From the NCBI GenBank assembly GCA_032629725.1, contig JAFEVB010000032.1, positions 310,001 through 374,000 on the forward strand: DNA of 64,000 nt, in the 5' to 3' direction. This document shows positions 10,903 to 20,913 of this stretch, one piece after another. Under the pieces are notes generated by a model. It saw only the letters and a list, made by a program, of their open reading frames with translations, was not told the origin of the DNA and ran no database searches. Position numbers and translations under genes: made by a program. Numbering within the stretch: position 1 is the first letter of the stretch; each line of letters opens with the position of its first letter. This DNA is from Gremmenia infestans (lineage: Eukaryota > Ascomycota > Leotiomycetes > Helotiales > Hamatocanthoscyphaceae).

Positions 10903-12904
10903 TTATCTAGAAGTAGAACTTCCATCTCCACCCCTGGTATCCGGCCTCGGCGGTGCACTACTTATACTACCACTTCTACTGCCAGATGCAGAGCCCTCTT
11001 CGGCACTCCGCTCGAGGAAGCCGGTCCATAAGTCGGCTAGTGACTCCTTGCTGGCGGGAGGTTCGGTGAAGAACTCGGTTGATAAAGTGGGTGTGCTGGG
11101 AGTCCGGTGGAATGGCGATATGGGCAGGCGTAAACTGCCACTTGTGCCGCCGGGTCTTGCAAGCCCTGCTTGTTCTTTTTGCTCCTCGGTCCAGTTGAGC
11201 AGTGCCGCTATCAATTGCAGGATTTGGAACTTCTTGGGGTCGGAGCGATCTAGGGCTAGGAAATGCAGGAAATGGTTTGTAACGATTTGCCTGAGAATAT
11301 GTTAGCTGGTTATGAATGCCTGTTGAATGTGAAGCATACCTGTCAATGTTGTCCTCGGGCTTCGCCTTTTTGAGAAATCGCAGGGCTTTTGTGAGGTGAT
11401 CGTTAAGTACAATTGCTTCGTGCCGTAGTTTCCCAATGAGGAGATTCTTCTCTTTCACCTCCCTTTCGAAAGGAACCAAACGATCAAGCTCGGTTTGCAA
11501 GGACCCCTTCCCGTTCTCGGCCTCTGTTGCTCGAGCATCCGAATCTTGTACAAGTTTCTTGAGAGATTGGATCTGCTCTTCATATGACTCCACCATATCA
11601 CGCAACTCTCGTTTCCGGGCTTCTTGAACCTCTTGCAGTGCTCTTTGCAATCCCTGTAAGGATTGGGTTTGGCTGTCCCTCTCTGATACAGCAGTTTCGT
11701 AGGCATCCTTTTGAGATGAAAATTGCTCTTCTAAATCCCCGACCCTTTCGGTCAAACCTTCACGCATTGCTCGCTCCTCCATGGCCAAGACCTCCCAATC
11801 GCCCATTGCTTCTTTTGCTGCTTCAGCCTCATCTTTTAGTTGCCTGGTCTGTTGCATCAGATCTTCCCTTTCAAGGACCCAATTCTGTTGAGAAAGATTA
11901 TGCCGGTTTCGTAAACTTGACAGCTCCCTCGAAGAGTCCTGTGACTCGGATTCTAGTCGCTTCGCGTCTCCTTCAAGACCCTGAACTCGTCTTTGGAGGG
12001 ATTCGTTTTGCGACTCGAGTTCCTCTATCTGCTCTTTTGCCTCGGCTAACTCTTGTCTGTCTGCTTTTAGACGTTCGCCCAAGCTTGCTTTGATTGTATT
12101 GATACGGCCCAGGAGGCTTTGGTATTGCTCCTCAGCTTGCTCCCTAGCTGACTGGCTTTCCTCCAGCTCAGCTCGAACACTCGATATCTCCTCGGTATGC
12201 TGATCATTGATGTTAGAGATTTCTTCGCTGTGTTTCGACTGAACTCCAGATATTTCCTCCGAGTGCTGACTCCTGATCGTGGATACTTCTTCTGTGTGCT
12301 TGCCCTGTATATCCTGTAATGACTTTCGTAATTGCTCTACCTCAGCACGCAGAGCTTCCCGTTCCTGAGACATTGCTTCGAACCGAATGCTTGTATCTGT
12401 AGTATCCGACACATTGCTGTCGATCGTGTCTTTTAAGTTCCGTTCTTGAGTTTTTACTTGGCTGGCAGCAGAGATATGGTTTGGGACCGTCGCACTTCCA
12501 TTACTCGTAGCGTCGTGAACGTGACCGTTTGTCTGCGACTGCAAGGATTTCGGGAAATGTGCTTCCTTTGGAGTGTTCTAATTGAATTGGTCAGAATGTA
12601 TGGTTCCTTCTGGATTTCTGACAATTGAACAGGTGTCCCTCGTACCACAGCTGATTGCCCAGAATTTTCACCCTCTCCTTCACCATCGCCAATCTTCAGA
12701 GCCAGGTCTTTCTCGGATTCTTGGGACTTGGCGGTATCCCCATTGATCTTGTTCTTTTTCTTCGTTTTGTTCTTCTTCTTATTAGATGCTATTGGAATGT
12801 GTTAGCAATGGCAAAATACCGACCTTGTCGGGACAGCTATGATGCTGGGAAGACCAACCTGTTGAAGGCGCCTGAGAGGGGTCTGATGGCGCCTGAGTAG
12901 ACAT
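10903..12904 (-). CDS. RUD3: RUD3-like Golgi coiled-coil protein with GRAB domain
   Basis: Predicted 604-residue golgin. Exons on the minus strand are 12904-12859, 12788-12646, 12577-11340 and 11290-10903. Residues about 17-30 form a Lys/Asn-rich patch (SNKKKNKTKKKNK). A long heptad-like Glu/Gln/Leu/Arg-rich coiled coil covers roughly residues 105-430 and includes a small tandem repeat of about 12 residues (HTEEVSTIRSQ, HSEEISGVQSK, HSEEISNINDQ, HTEEISSVRAE). After the last intron comes the GRAB domain (about 476-525): NIDRQIVTNHFLHFLALD, then DPKKFQILQLIAALLNW and EEQKEQAGLARPG, which in the family binds Arf GTPase and targets the protein to the cis-Golgi. The C-terminal 80 residues are Ser/Gly/Pro-rich. 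In yeast, Rud3 helps ER-Golgi traffic and Golgi structure. Confidence 0.88.
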
Positions 12905-13865
12905 TTTTTTTGAATGGGTGGTGAACTCGAGATGGCGGTTTGGTTGGAAGCATACAATTGTCCTTTGGGCGGTTCTGAACAGTCGTAATGGTGCCGCTTC
13001 TCTGGGCTTAGCACGCCGCCTTATGAGCTTATGAGCTACGAACACGCCCTTGCGCGTCTCGTCGCGGCACCCCTACAGTAGGTAGATCCGCTTCTTCAGA
13101 TCCTCATCCCTCCGGATATTCCGAATTCGCGCTGTCACTGGTAGAAGACAAGAAGAAACCCCTTCCGATCCAACCAAGTACTGGAGCCCTTCTCGGCCTC
13201 CACGGCAGTGGCCCCGGAGGGCCAGCGGAGCGTCACTAGAAGGTCGTGAAGCAGAGTAATCATCCATGTCATCGCATTCTGACGATTACGTGTCGTTGAG
13301 GCATCCATAAATTCGCTTGGACTTTGACTATGTTTACGTTTACGTTTATGTTTATGTTTATGTTTATGTTTATGTTTATTTATATACATTTCTTCATAAT
13401 CAATTCACATTTCATGGCTTAAAACGTTTGAAACATTTAGCTTCAGAGACTCACCCCTCTTCCTCCAATGTGGTTTGAGTGAAGCAAAGTGCGGGGCACT
13501 GCCTGCCATGCTACCTCACCATTCGTCATTGATCTACTAGAATCACCATATTCTTAGTAACACAGCGCTATCTCAATGCCTAGAATTGCATCGTTGTATG
13601 ATGGTAGTGTATTGATTCCCATCGTGCCCTTTCCCACCTTACCACGCTTGCTTATTCACGGTCTCTGTTGTACTTTCTCTTCTGTATTTCAACTTGACTC
13701 GTTCTTGAAAGGATATAAGCATATCAAGAAATATGGCAGGAGAGGAAGAAGACATCTAAACCGTTGCTGACATCATAAATACTATATCAAAGTTGCAATA
13801 TAACAACCATACCTAGACACATGTATGGTGGTAAGTCAATTCAATAGAAGACGCGAGAGATGTTG
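12905..13865. other. Intergenic, no intact gene
   Basis: Upstream region of RUD3 and spacer to the catalase-like relic. The only notable element is the TTTATG/TTTACG hexamer array. No supported ORF. Confidence 0.55.
13329..13381. repeat. TTTATG/TTTACG hexanucleotide repeat
   Basis: About eight tandem hexamers; the first units read TTTACG and the rest TTTATG. It is about 0.43 kb upstream of the RUD3 start codon. The antisense frame encodes a meaningless HKHK polypeptide that should not be annotated. Confidence 0.85.
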
Positions 13866-14650
13866 GTTAACAATTATATCAGGCACACATGCGAGGACCC
13901 AGAGAATTATTAGAGGGGATCTTATCGTCCAGGAACTTCCTCCTCATCTGACACAGACTTTGTTCTCCAAGCCTCCTAAATACCCAATGGCTATACGTTA
14001 CAATTCTGGATAATTGTCCTCCAGAGCCTCGAGGCCTGGCCAGGCAAGTCTTCAATGCTGATCTCCAATAAGCCCGCGACGAAGTTCAAAATACTCATCG
14101 AAGTCTGAATCACTACACTCCGATATGGTAGCGACACTAATAGCTAGTTGCAGTCAACCCGTCAGTACTCGCAGTCTGCCTACCGAGATGGTAATTATGT
14201 TTGTAAATACTCCCTGGTCCCGTCCTCCGAATCGCAGAAAAGCTCCACGAAGAAGTTGTCAAGCCGTATCTTAAGCGACTGGCTCAAGGAGTTTCACGCA
14301 AACCATGAAGCGGAATATCTATTCCAAGTCCAGCTCTTAGAAACTTTCGAAGATCAACCAATTGAGTACGCTGGTAAGCCTTGGGATGAGGAAAAATACC
14401 CATGGCAGACTGTTGGCAAGGTCGTCGTTCTCAAGTAGGATAATTTCATTGCTGCGAGGAAAGCCTTTTGGGATGACCATTGCAGACTAGATCCTTAGCA
14501 TGGGCTGAAGAGCTTTCAGCCATTATTGGGGTTTCCTATCCGACTGCGTAGAGTGAGTGGTCTACCCACCCAGCTCAGAACTCCGCGGCAAGATGAAGGA
14601 TCAGCGGTAGGTCAATGTAACTAATGTTGACGAGATTTCCGATGGTGGGT
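13866..14650 (+). pseudogene. Broken catalase-like (heme-dependent catalase family) gene
   Basis: Fragments resembling the small fungal catalase-like family are spread over three frames. The N-terminal part reads GTHARTQRIIRGDLIVQELP followed by PPKYPMAIRYNSG and then a stop. A further scrap in another frame reads PEPRGLARQVFN. The central part of the protein is largely missing. The C-terminal part starts at about 14148 (STRQYSQSAYRDGNYVCKY), continues through LSDWLKEFHANHEAEYLFQV and WDEEKYPWQTVGKVVV, hits TAG at 14436, continues DNFIAARKAFWDDHCRLDP, hits TAG at the next position and continues HGLKSFQP. Family members that I recall have Gln and Trp at the two stop positions; CAG to TAG and TGG to TAG fit C-to-T changes at CpA on the two strands, as made by repeat-induced point mutation. 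The family assignment is from recalled sequence patterns, not a search. Confidence 0.68.
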
Positions 14651-15519
14651 TCATTGATCTTTGATTAACATAACAATGTTGAACTCGTGCAATGTACACA
14701 TATGCTGCTTAGGTGATTCTAGCAAATTGTTATATTAATTAGTTCAATCTGTGATGAACGCTGACCTAATTGAAACCAAGGGCTGACGAAGGATCAATCC
14801 TACTATCAATCTGAACATGTCGTACCACTATTCCCAATGATCCCAAACCCCATCTTAAGCAGTGCTTCCTTCCCGAGTCCACATTTACTCGCATTCGGAC
14901 TCATACCATAGAGGTCAATATGTAGTAGTATGTACGCACTAAGCGAACCCGCTGAGCTTCCAGAGTTTGCACTCGAGCACTCGGGATTATAAAAGGCGTG
15001 TTACTCTGGGCCGTTCAGAAATATGAAGAGGCTATATGTATAGTCATCGCATCAATAGATGTCAATGAGAGCCAAGTTCAGGGGTATAATAGAACGCCGG
15101 AAGTTTTATAAAGACTGAGGAGAAAGGAAGCGGGTCGCGAGATGATTTTTTTTTGAGGGTTACTGAGGATTTGAAGCTAGGCTGGATACGGAGAGCGGAG
15201 TCAGGTCAGGTGCTCTGAAAATATGAGATCCAAAACTGATTCCCAGTACTCAGAAACATACATATACGCTGGTTTCAAAGCAAGACCATTTGTGAAAGAA
15301 GCCGACCCTGGTAGTGGTAAACGTTTGAATTTCATGAAGAGAGAAAAAGAGAGCGGTATCTAATATCAGGATACGCTAGGCTAATTCTGGGGTGATATGC
15401 GGGGATATGTGGTCATGTGATCTCGCGAATGGGCGCGACTTCCTCTCGCTCTCGCCACACTTGCTGCAAAGCTTCAACTGACCATCTCACAACTTCCTTT
15501 CAATTCTAACGGCATCACA
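14651..15519. other. Intergenic, no gene seen
   Basis: Spacer between the catalase-like relic and the SWIM/RING gene. Stops in all frames. It includes a T-run near 15147 and the presumed promoter of the downstream gene. Confidence 0.55.
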
Positions 15520-16574
15520 ATGGCGTTACCTGAAGCAGCGTCAAAATCTACTGAGCACACGGCTTCTGCAATCAGCACTCAGCCCACTGAGAAGAAGCGA
15601 AAGAGCACAACAGCCGCCTACTCCGACGAGGATGAAGACTACGAAGGTGCTACTTATGACGGCAATGACGAGGTTGCGGAAGCCGCTGCCCAAGCAGCTC
15701 TTGCTGGTATTAACGATAGAAAGCCTAAGCGTGCTCGCAAGAAAAGGGGTGAAGTTCCTGAGGAGAAGCGATTGAGACGGACCAGGGTGAAAGCTCCCGC
15801 GAGCTATTTGGAGCGGTTGCATCGGGTCAAGACACAGAAAATGTTCTTGATCGAAAGGAAAAGGAATACAAGTCAAGATGGCACCCACGAGGAAGAAGTC
15901 TTTGATATTGCTGGTACTACTGGAAACATCTACCAAGTCACGGTCAGCAAGGAACCCACGTGCAGTTGCCCTGACAGTAAAAAGGGAAACCAGTGTAAAC
16001 ACATCGTCTATGTAAGTCCAGCTGCTTCACAGTAGTCTCAATATTGAGTTCTTCGTAGGTTCTTGTCAATGTTCTTAAGGCTCGTGAGGATTTGGCCTAT
16101 CAGTTGGCGTTTCTCACCACAGAGCTCACCGAGATCTTTGCCAACGCTCCCACTCCTCCCAAATCAGATGATGCACCTTCCACTGCGACCGATACAGGGG
16201 GTCAGCGGAAGCCCATTGACGGCGATTGTCCCGTATGCGCTATGGAGTTCGAGGAGGCTGAAAGTAATCGCGGCGAAATTATTTGGTGCAAGGCTGCATG
16301 CGGTCAGAATGTGCACCGCCATTGCTTCGAGCAATGGGCCCGAGCCAAACCTGGACAAGACGTCAAATGCGTTTACTGCCGCTATTTGTGGAAGGGTGAT
16401 GAGGATACGATCAAGCGAATCACTAAAGGTGGGCAAGTGAACGCGGAAGGCTATGTGAACGTGGCGGGTGAACTGGGACTGAGCGGGCAGCGCGATATGA
16501 GCACTTATCATCCTTTCTGGGTTAGAAAACAACAAGGCTATAATGGATATAACGGTGATTATGATGGCTATTGA
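15520..16574 (+). CDS. SWIM and RING zinc-finger protein, probable E3 ubiquitin ligase
   Basis: Predicted 335-residue protein from exons 15520-16011 and 16059-16574 with a 47 nt intron. The N-terminus holds an acidic patch (YSDEDEDYEGATYDGNDE), then a basic patch (KPKRARKKRGEVP) that could be a nuclear signal. A SWIM zinc finger follows (C148, C150, C159, H161; CSCPDSKKGNQCKH), split from the next part by the intron. A C3H2C3-type RING-like finger follows (C221, C224, C241, C245, H250, H252, C268, C271; DCPVC...CVYC). The same pairing occurs in animal ZSWIM2/MEX and in the N-terminal part of MEKK1, where it supports ubiquitin ligase activity. The C-terminus ends in a Tyr/Gly/Asn/Asp-rich tail (GYNGYNGDYDGY). 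The substrate is unknown. Confidence 0.85.
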
Positions 16575-18071
16575 TGGCATGGCATAGGCAATATGAATGG
16601 GTGTAGACTTGCTTGTCTAGCTGGGAATGATAAAGAAGGGCTGGATCCCCTTACTCGAGGCGAAGGTACGCGGCGTTGCTAGAGGATATACGGATATACC
16701 CATTTGCTTTGAGGAAATCTGCGGTCATAAGTTGGCTTGTAAATTACGAAGTGTTTTAATTACACAAACACGAAGTCAAGGCTTAAATTTGATCTCAATC
16801 CATATGGTTCTCCTGTGAGCAATCAAGTGGCAAGTAGTACATGGGAACTTTTCCGCTTTCAGAAGCAAGGGCCATTCAGCGTGTTTGGAATGAACATATA
16901 TATCTACGCAAATCGGAATTCATTGCCTCACTGCCAATCAAGAGAGTATCCAAAAAGGTAAATCATCAAGATTTTCAGGAGCTTAGAGACCTTGAAATCT
17001 AAACCCAGCTACTCTAATAAAAGCTCACTCCTAGCAGAATGTATATCCCCCACAATTAGTACAATGCCCTAGTAACCAGCAGACCATCGATCCAGGCTTC
17101 AGCAAAATCACACTAAATCCCTTTGTCGCTCCGCGGCTCCATGAAGTACAGACTCCCTTACTGTATGGGTCTTGCCATCACATACATGTCCATTCCGGAG
17201 TACCGATTCCACCATGATGACGCTGGCGTCACTAACGGTCGAGCTTCAGCTTTTTCCCGACCAAGAGAGCGAAGCAAATGTTTAGCTAGTCAAAGAGACT
17301 TGTTCTATAGCCCGTAAATGGATCGTCGTGTTTCCGGATCTGATATCTACAATGCGTAAATTCCTGGTGCCGCAAACTAGGAACTTGTCGCCGACAACGC
17401 CGCCTCGTCCCATATATAGGCAACCGAACGTGTACTTGCTTGTTGGATGCTAGTAGCCAAATGCAGCTCTCTTCACGTGCATACTTATTTATTTCGTCTA
17501 GATTGTTCATCTCAGTCAGCAGACACGCCATCCATGGTTGCCGCGTCGGAGAAGACTTTTGGGCAGTTCCAGATATATCGGACGTGTATCGAGGGGCATC
17601 AGATGCTTTTGAAACTGGAATAAAGAGGTATAGTAGGAAAGAAGACGAAAATGAGCGCTGACCTACCTACAGAGTCAAGGTATACGAGAAAGTTTCTGTG
17701 CGAAGATGAACTTTAAATCGTTTACCTAGTAGTAATGAACAAAGGACTGAAATGCATGAATAACTCTATTGTTTACGAGATCTAAATGAAAAGAATGAGG
17801 AAGTCGCAGGTCAACAATCGGTCTACCAATATGTGCTGCATTTGACAATGAAGCAGAAAGACTGATCCTAAATGTTGACAGTTGCCTTGTCTGCACTTGC
17901 AAAGATGGTAACATAGTGAGACTTTTGACAAGGCAGCAAACTCGGCAAAATAAAAGAAGGGGGAATATTTCCAATACATCGACTAGAAACTTTGAACTTA
18001 TATTATTTACGTTTTTTATACCAGAAATCCCGCTTTTCCCACCCCTAAACGCCATTCTTCAAAACAAACCC
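16575..18071. other. Convergent intergenic region, no gene seen
   Basis: About 1.5 kb between the 3' ends of the SWIM/RING gene and the ornithine carbamoyltransferase gene. Only short, uninformative ORFs on both strands. Confidence 0.6.
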
Positions 18072-19154
18072 TCAGACAATCTTCCCCTTATTAACAACAA
18101 AGCCCTCCAACGCAGAGATAGCAGCCCAAAGCCTATTCTCTGCCTCGGGAAACACCAAGCTCCTCTTCCCATAAAAGACCTCGTCATCAACTTCCTCGCT
18201 ATGTCTAGGCAGACAATGCATAAACCGCCAGCCATCCTTCGCTCCCCCTCTCTTGGCAAGCTCTTCCGTGATCTGGTAACCAGCGAAAGCTTTCAGACGC
18301 TTAGCACTCTCCTCTTCCTGCCCCATACTAATCCACGTATCCGTGACAAGGATATTGGAATCCTTGATCGCCTCTTCCGGTACATTGGTCTCGGTGAGCT
18401 TGGCAGTAGAGCCTTCTGGCGCAGACGCGAGAATCAGCTGTTTCATGGCAGCGGGAATCGTATACCCAGCCGGCGCAGCAACAGCGATATCAACCCCCAT
18501 TTTCAAGCACCCAATCGCCAGATCGAACAGCACATTATTCGCATCGCCCACCCAAGCAACCTTCAACCCTTGTACTTTCTCCTTGCCGAACGTCTCTTGG
18601 ATAGTGACGAAATCAGCGATGGTTTGCAGGGGGTGGAAATCCGCAGACAGCGCGTTGATGACGGGCACCGAGGAGTGCTTGGCTAGATCTGCCACTTCGG
18701 CGTGTGCGTTTACGCGCGCGACCATGGCGGACACCATGGAGGAGATCACGACGGATGTGTCGTAGAGACTCTCATTGACGCCTAGCTGTATATCTCCACT
18801 GCCCAGGAACATGGGATGGCCGCCCATGGACGTGACGGCCGCTTCTGTGCTGACGCGTGTGCGTGTGCTGCGTTTGCTGAACATCAGGGCGACGGTCTGT
18901 CCAGAGAGTTTGCCGGCCAGGGCCGCAGGTGTGACTCCGGACTTGATGGCGGCTTTGTGGGACGAGGCATTGCTAAGGAGGGTGCTGAATTCGGCGGGCG
19001 TTAGGTCTGCGATTGAGAGGAGATGTCTGGGGGCGAATGGGGAGGTGAGTGGTTGGGCTGGGCTGGAGGGGGTGTTTGAGTAGGTGCGTTTTGGGAGCTG
19101 GGAAAGCTGTTTGAGAGCTCGTCCAGCATGACGAATTGATTTTGTAGATGACAT
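18072..19154 (-). CDS. ARG3: Ornithine carbamoyltransferase, mitochondrial
   Basis: Intronless 360-residue enzyme (called argB in Aspergillus) that makes citrulline from ornithine and carbamoyl phosphate in arginine biosynthesis. The first 30 or so residues are basic and Ser/Arg-rich without acidic residues (SIRHAGRALKQLSQLPKRTY), as expected for a mitochondrial presequence. The carbamoyl-phosphate site STRTR is at residues 96-100, HPLQ at 174-177, the ornithine-binding SMG loop at 276-278 (DTWISMGQE) and the HCLPR catalytic motif at 313-317. All key residues are present and the length is normal. No obvious Gcn4/Cpc1 TGACTCA site was seen in the first 300 bp upstream, though only by eye. Confidence 0.97.
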   Translation of the reverse strand: MSSTKSIRHAGRALKQLSQLPKRTYSNTPSSPAQPLTSPFAPRHLLSIADLTPAEFSTLLSNASSHKAAIKSGVTPAALAGKLSGQTVALMFSKRSTRTRVSTEAAVTSMGGHPMFLGSGDIQLGVNESLYDTSVVISSMVSAMVARVNAHAEVADLAKHSSVPVINALSADFHPLQTIADFVTIQETFGKEKVQGLKVAWVGDANNVLFDLAIGCLKMGVDIAVAAPAGYTIPAAMKQLILASAPEGSTAKLTETNVPEEAIKDSNILVTDTWISMGQEEESAKRLKAFAGYQITEELAKRGGAKDGWRFMHCLPRHSEEVDDEVFYGKRSLVFPEAENRLWAAISALEGFVVNKGKIV

Positions 19155-19929
19155 CTTGAGGTTTGAGTTAGCTGATGGTCAATTGAGGAGTTCCAAAATG
19201 AGTGAAGATTTTGACGGGAAATACCAGAAGTAACTGCTTACATTGGAAAATCTATTGGCGTACTCAAGAATTTTTGAACCTGCATGTGAGTAACAAAAAT
19301 GAAAATGATGCAAGGCTGCGGCAATACTTTCCCCACACTGTGAAGCATCGAATCAGAGCTCTGGGATTTCATAAGGGGAGGCTAAGTGGACAAGGAGGGT
19401 TTAGTAAACTTTCACATTCTACATCAGATTTTATATATCATTAGTATAATTATGAGAATATGAATTGAATGGGGCTACCAGTATATGGATCAGTGTAGAA
19501 GAAGGGCAACAGGGACCATGAAACGTTGTGCCGATTTGATTCCATACACAAGAGATTTTAATTAAGCTCTCTATCATTCCATACTTCAGATAACCAGCGT
19601 GTCGGAAATGCATTTTTCGCTATGATTGAAAGAGTGTGCGCCAGAAGTCGAGTGTCCACTACTGCTCCAAACCCCGCATGCAGTAAAATCAAAGCTATCC
19701 CATGCCACAACTCCCAATAATGCTCTTCCAGGAGCCCACAAAATAAAATGCACTTGTCGTAAACTTCGTGAATGATACGGCCATCGAACTGATATCTCCT
19801 TAAACACAATACGCCGTGTAGTTGCCACTGTCTATGTTGCTCCCCCATATGACAACCTTCGCACTTCTTTGTATGCATACCGAATCAACTCTTAGTCTCA
19901 ACTTCCTGGACACAGCTCTTCAGTATCCC
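19155..19929. other. Intergenic, no supported gene
   Basis: Upstream of ornithine carbamoyltransferase and downstream of STS1, both on the minus strand. A 106-codon minus-strand ORF (19558-19878) is present but has no recognisable domain and probably lies in the STS1 3' flank. Confidence 0.5.
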
Positions 19930-20913
19930 CTACCAACGCCCCACCTGGACAGGCATATTCGTACCATAACTGCCGGACAATAACTGGTTGCGGATGGATT
20001 CCCGATCCCCCGAGCCCATGCTCGAGTTTCCACCCATCCAACCAAGGTTTGATCCAAGAGCATTTACAGCAACCTGCATGCGCCCTCCACTCTGCTCATT
20101 GTGCTTTGCAAGCCTCTGGTCCCATCCTCCCGAGTGCAACTGAAACCCACCACCCTTCTTTGATGCCTCGCTGACTACCAATGCCCAAGCCCTGGAGATC
20201 TCATCATATGCGTTATCCTTGTGGTATTGGTGTGACTGGCTATCCCATTCAGGGAGATCGTGGACGACTTTCGTTGCACTGTCGAGGAAGTTGAGGGAGA
20301 TGGTTGTTTGATTCTCGTTGGGAGGGAGGTAGTGAGGTGTAAAGTCGGTCAAAGCGCCGATCAGATCTACCAGAGGTTGCTTGACACGGTTGTAAGCATA
20401 ATCGGAACCAGAGTTGCCGCCAAATGGGAAGGCTTCTCGCAGCTTCTCTTGATATTGTGAGAGAACTTCGAGTGTTGCGGTAACAGAGGGCCTAGGTGCT
20501 GACGACACAACCTCTGCACCGATTTGTGGGTGTCGTTCACATATTGTTTGGAGGACCGATCGCAGAGATTGTGCATCGAGGGTTTCGAGGAGGCGGGGAA
20601 GGGCAAGAGGACGGCCAGTCACCTCGTTGGCTCTAACTTTCTTTGCAGGGCGAGCAAGAGGTCGAGAAGCAAAAGCGGGGGAGTTTTGGGGCGAGATGGA
20701 CATGTTTTCGTCGAGGCCATCGTCGTCGGCTTTCCGCTTTCTAGTGCTCATTCTTGAGGCTTGGGCGTGTGGGGAAACTGTTAGGTGGCTGGATGTCAGT
20801 GTGTTTGAAAGCAGTAAAGACAAATATTGCAGGTCCTTACTAGGGTTGTGGTCGTAATGTTGAGGGAACTCTGAGAATGACGACGGATGGGATGGCTGTA
20901 GCAAGACGTTCAT
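19930..20913 (-). CDS. STS1: STS1/Cut8 tethering factor for nuclear proteasome
   Basis: Predicted 306-residue protein from exons 20913-20841 and 20777-19930. The family anchors the 26S proteasome in the nucleus (fission yeast Cut8) or helps import it (yeast Sts1). The start at 20913 (MNVLLQPSHPSSF) was chosen because the family begins with MNVL; the upstream ATG at 20946 and the downstream MSTRKRK at 20751 are alternatives. After the 63 nt intron comes SRMSTRKRKADDDG, a basic nuclear signal, then a Ser/Pro stretch and the conserved helical core (LPRLLETLDAQSLRSVL, QTICERHPQIGAEV, ALTDFTPHYLPP, LNFLDSATKVVHDLPEW, RAWALVVSEASKKG). The tail is Gly/Ser/Asn-rich. Length and order match the family. 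Confidence 0.92.
   Translation of the reverse strand: MNVLLQPSHPSSFSEFPQHYDHNPSKDLQYLSLLLSNTLTSSHLTVSPHAQASRMSTRKRKADDDGLDENMSISPQNSPAFASRPLARPAKKVRANEVTGRPLALPRLLETLDAQSLRSVLQTICERHPQIGAEVVSSAPRPSVTATLEVLSQYQEKLREAFPFGGNSGSDYAYNRVKQPLVDLIGALTDFTPHYLPPNENQTTISLNFLDSATKVVHDLPEWDSQSHQYHKDNAYDEISRAWALVVSEASKKGGGFQLHSGGWDQRLAKHNEQSGGRMQVAVNALGSNLGWMGGNSSMGSGDRESIRNQLLSGSYGTNMPVQVGRW

Noticed and set aside
11584..12093. 169-codon plus-strand ORF inside RUD3
   Set aside because: Antisense shadow of the coiled-coil exon.
13135..13389. ORF beginning with HKHKHKHK
   Set aside because: Generated by the hexanucleotide repeat read antisense.
19558..19878. 106-codon minus-strand ORF with two CxxC-like cysteines
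   Set aside because: No recognisable domain, lies in the 3' flank of STS1, no splice partners found.
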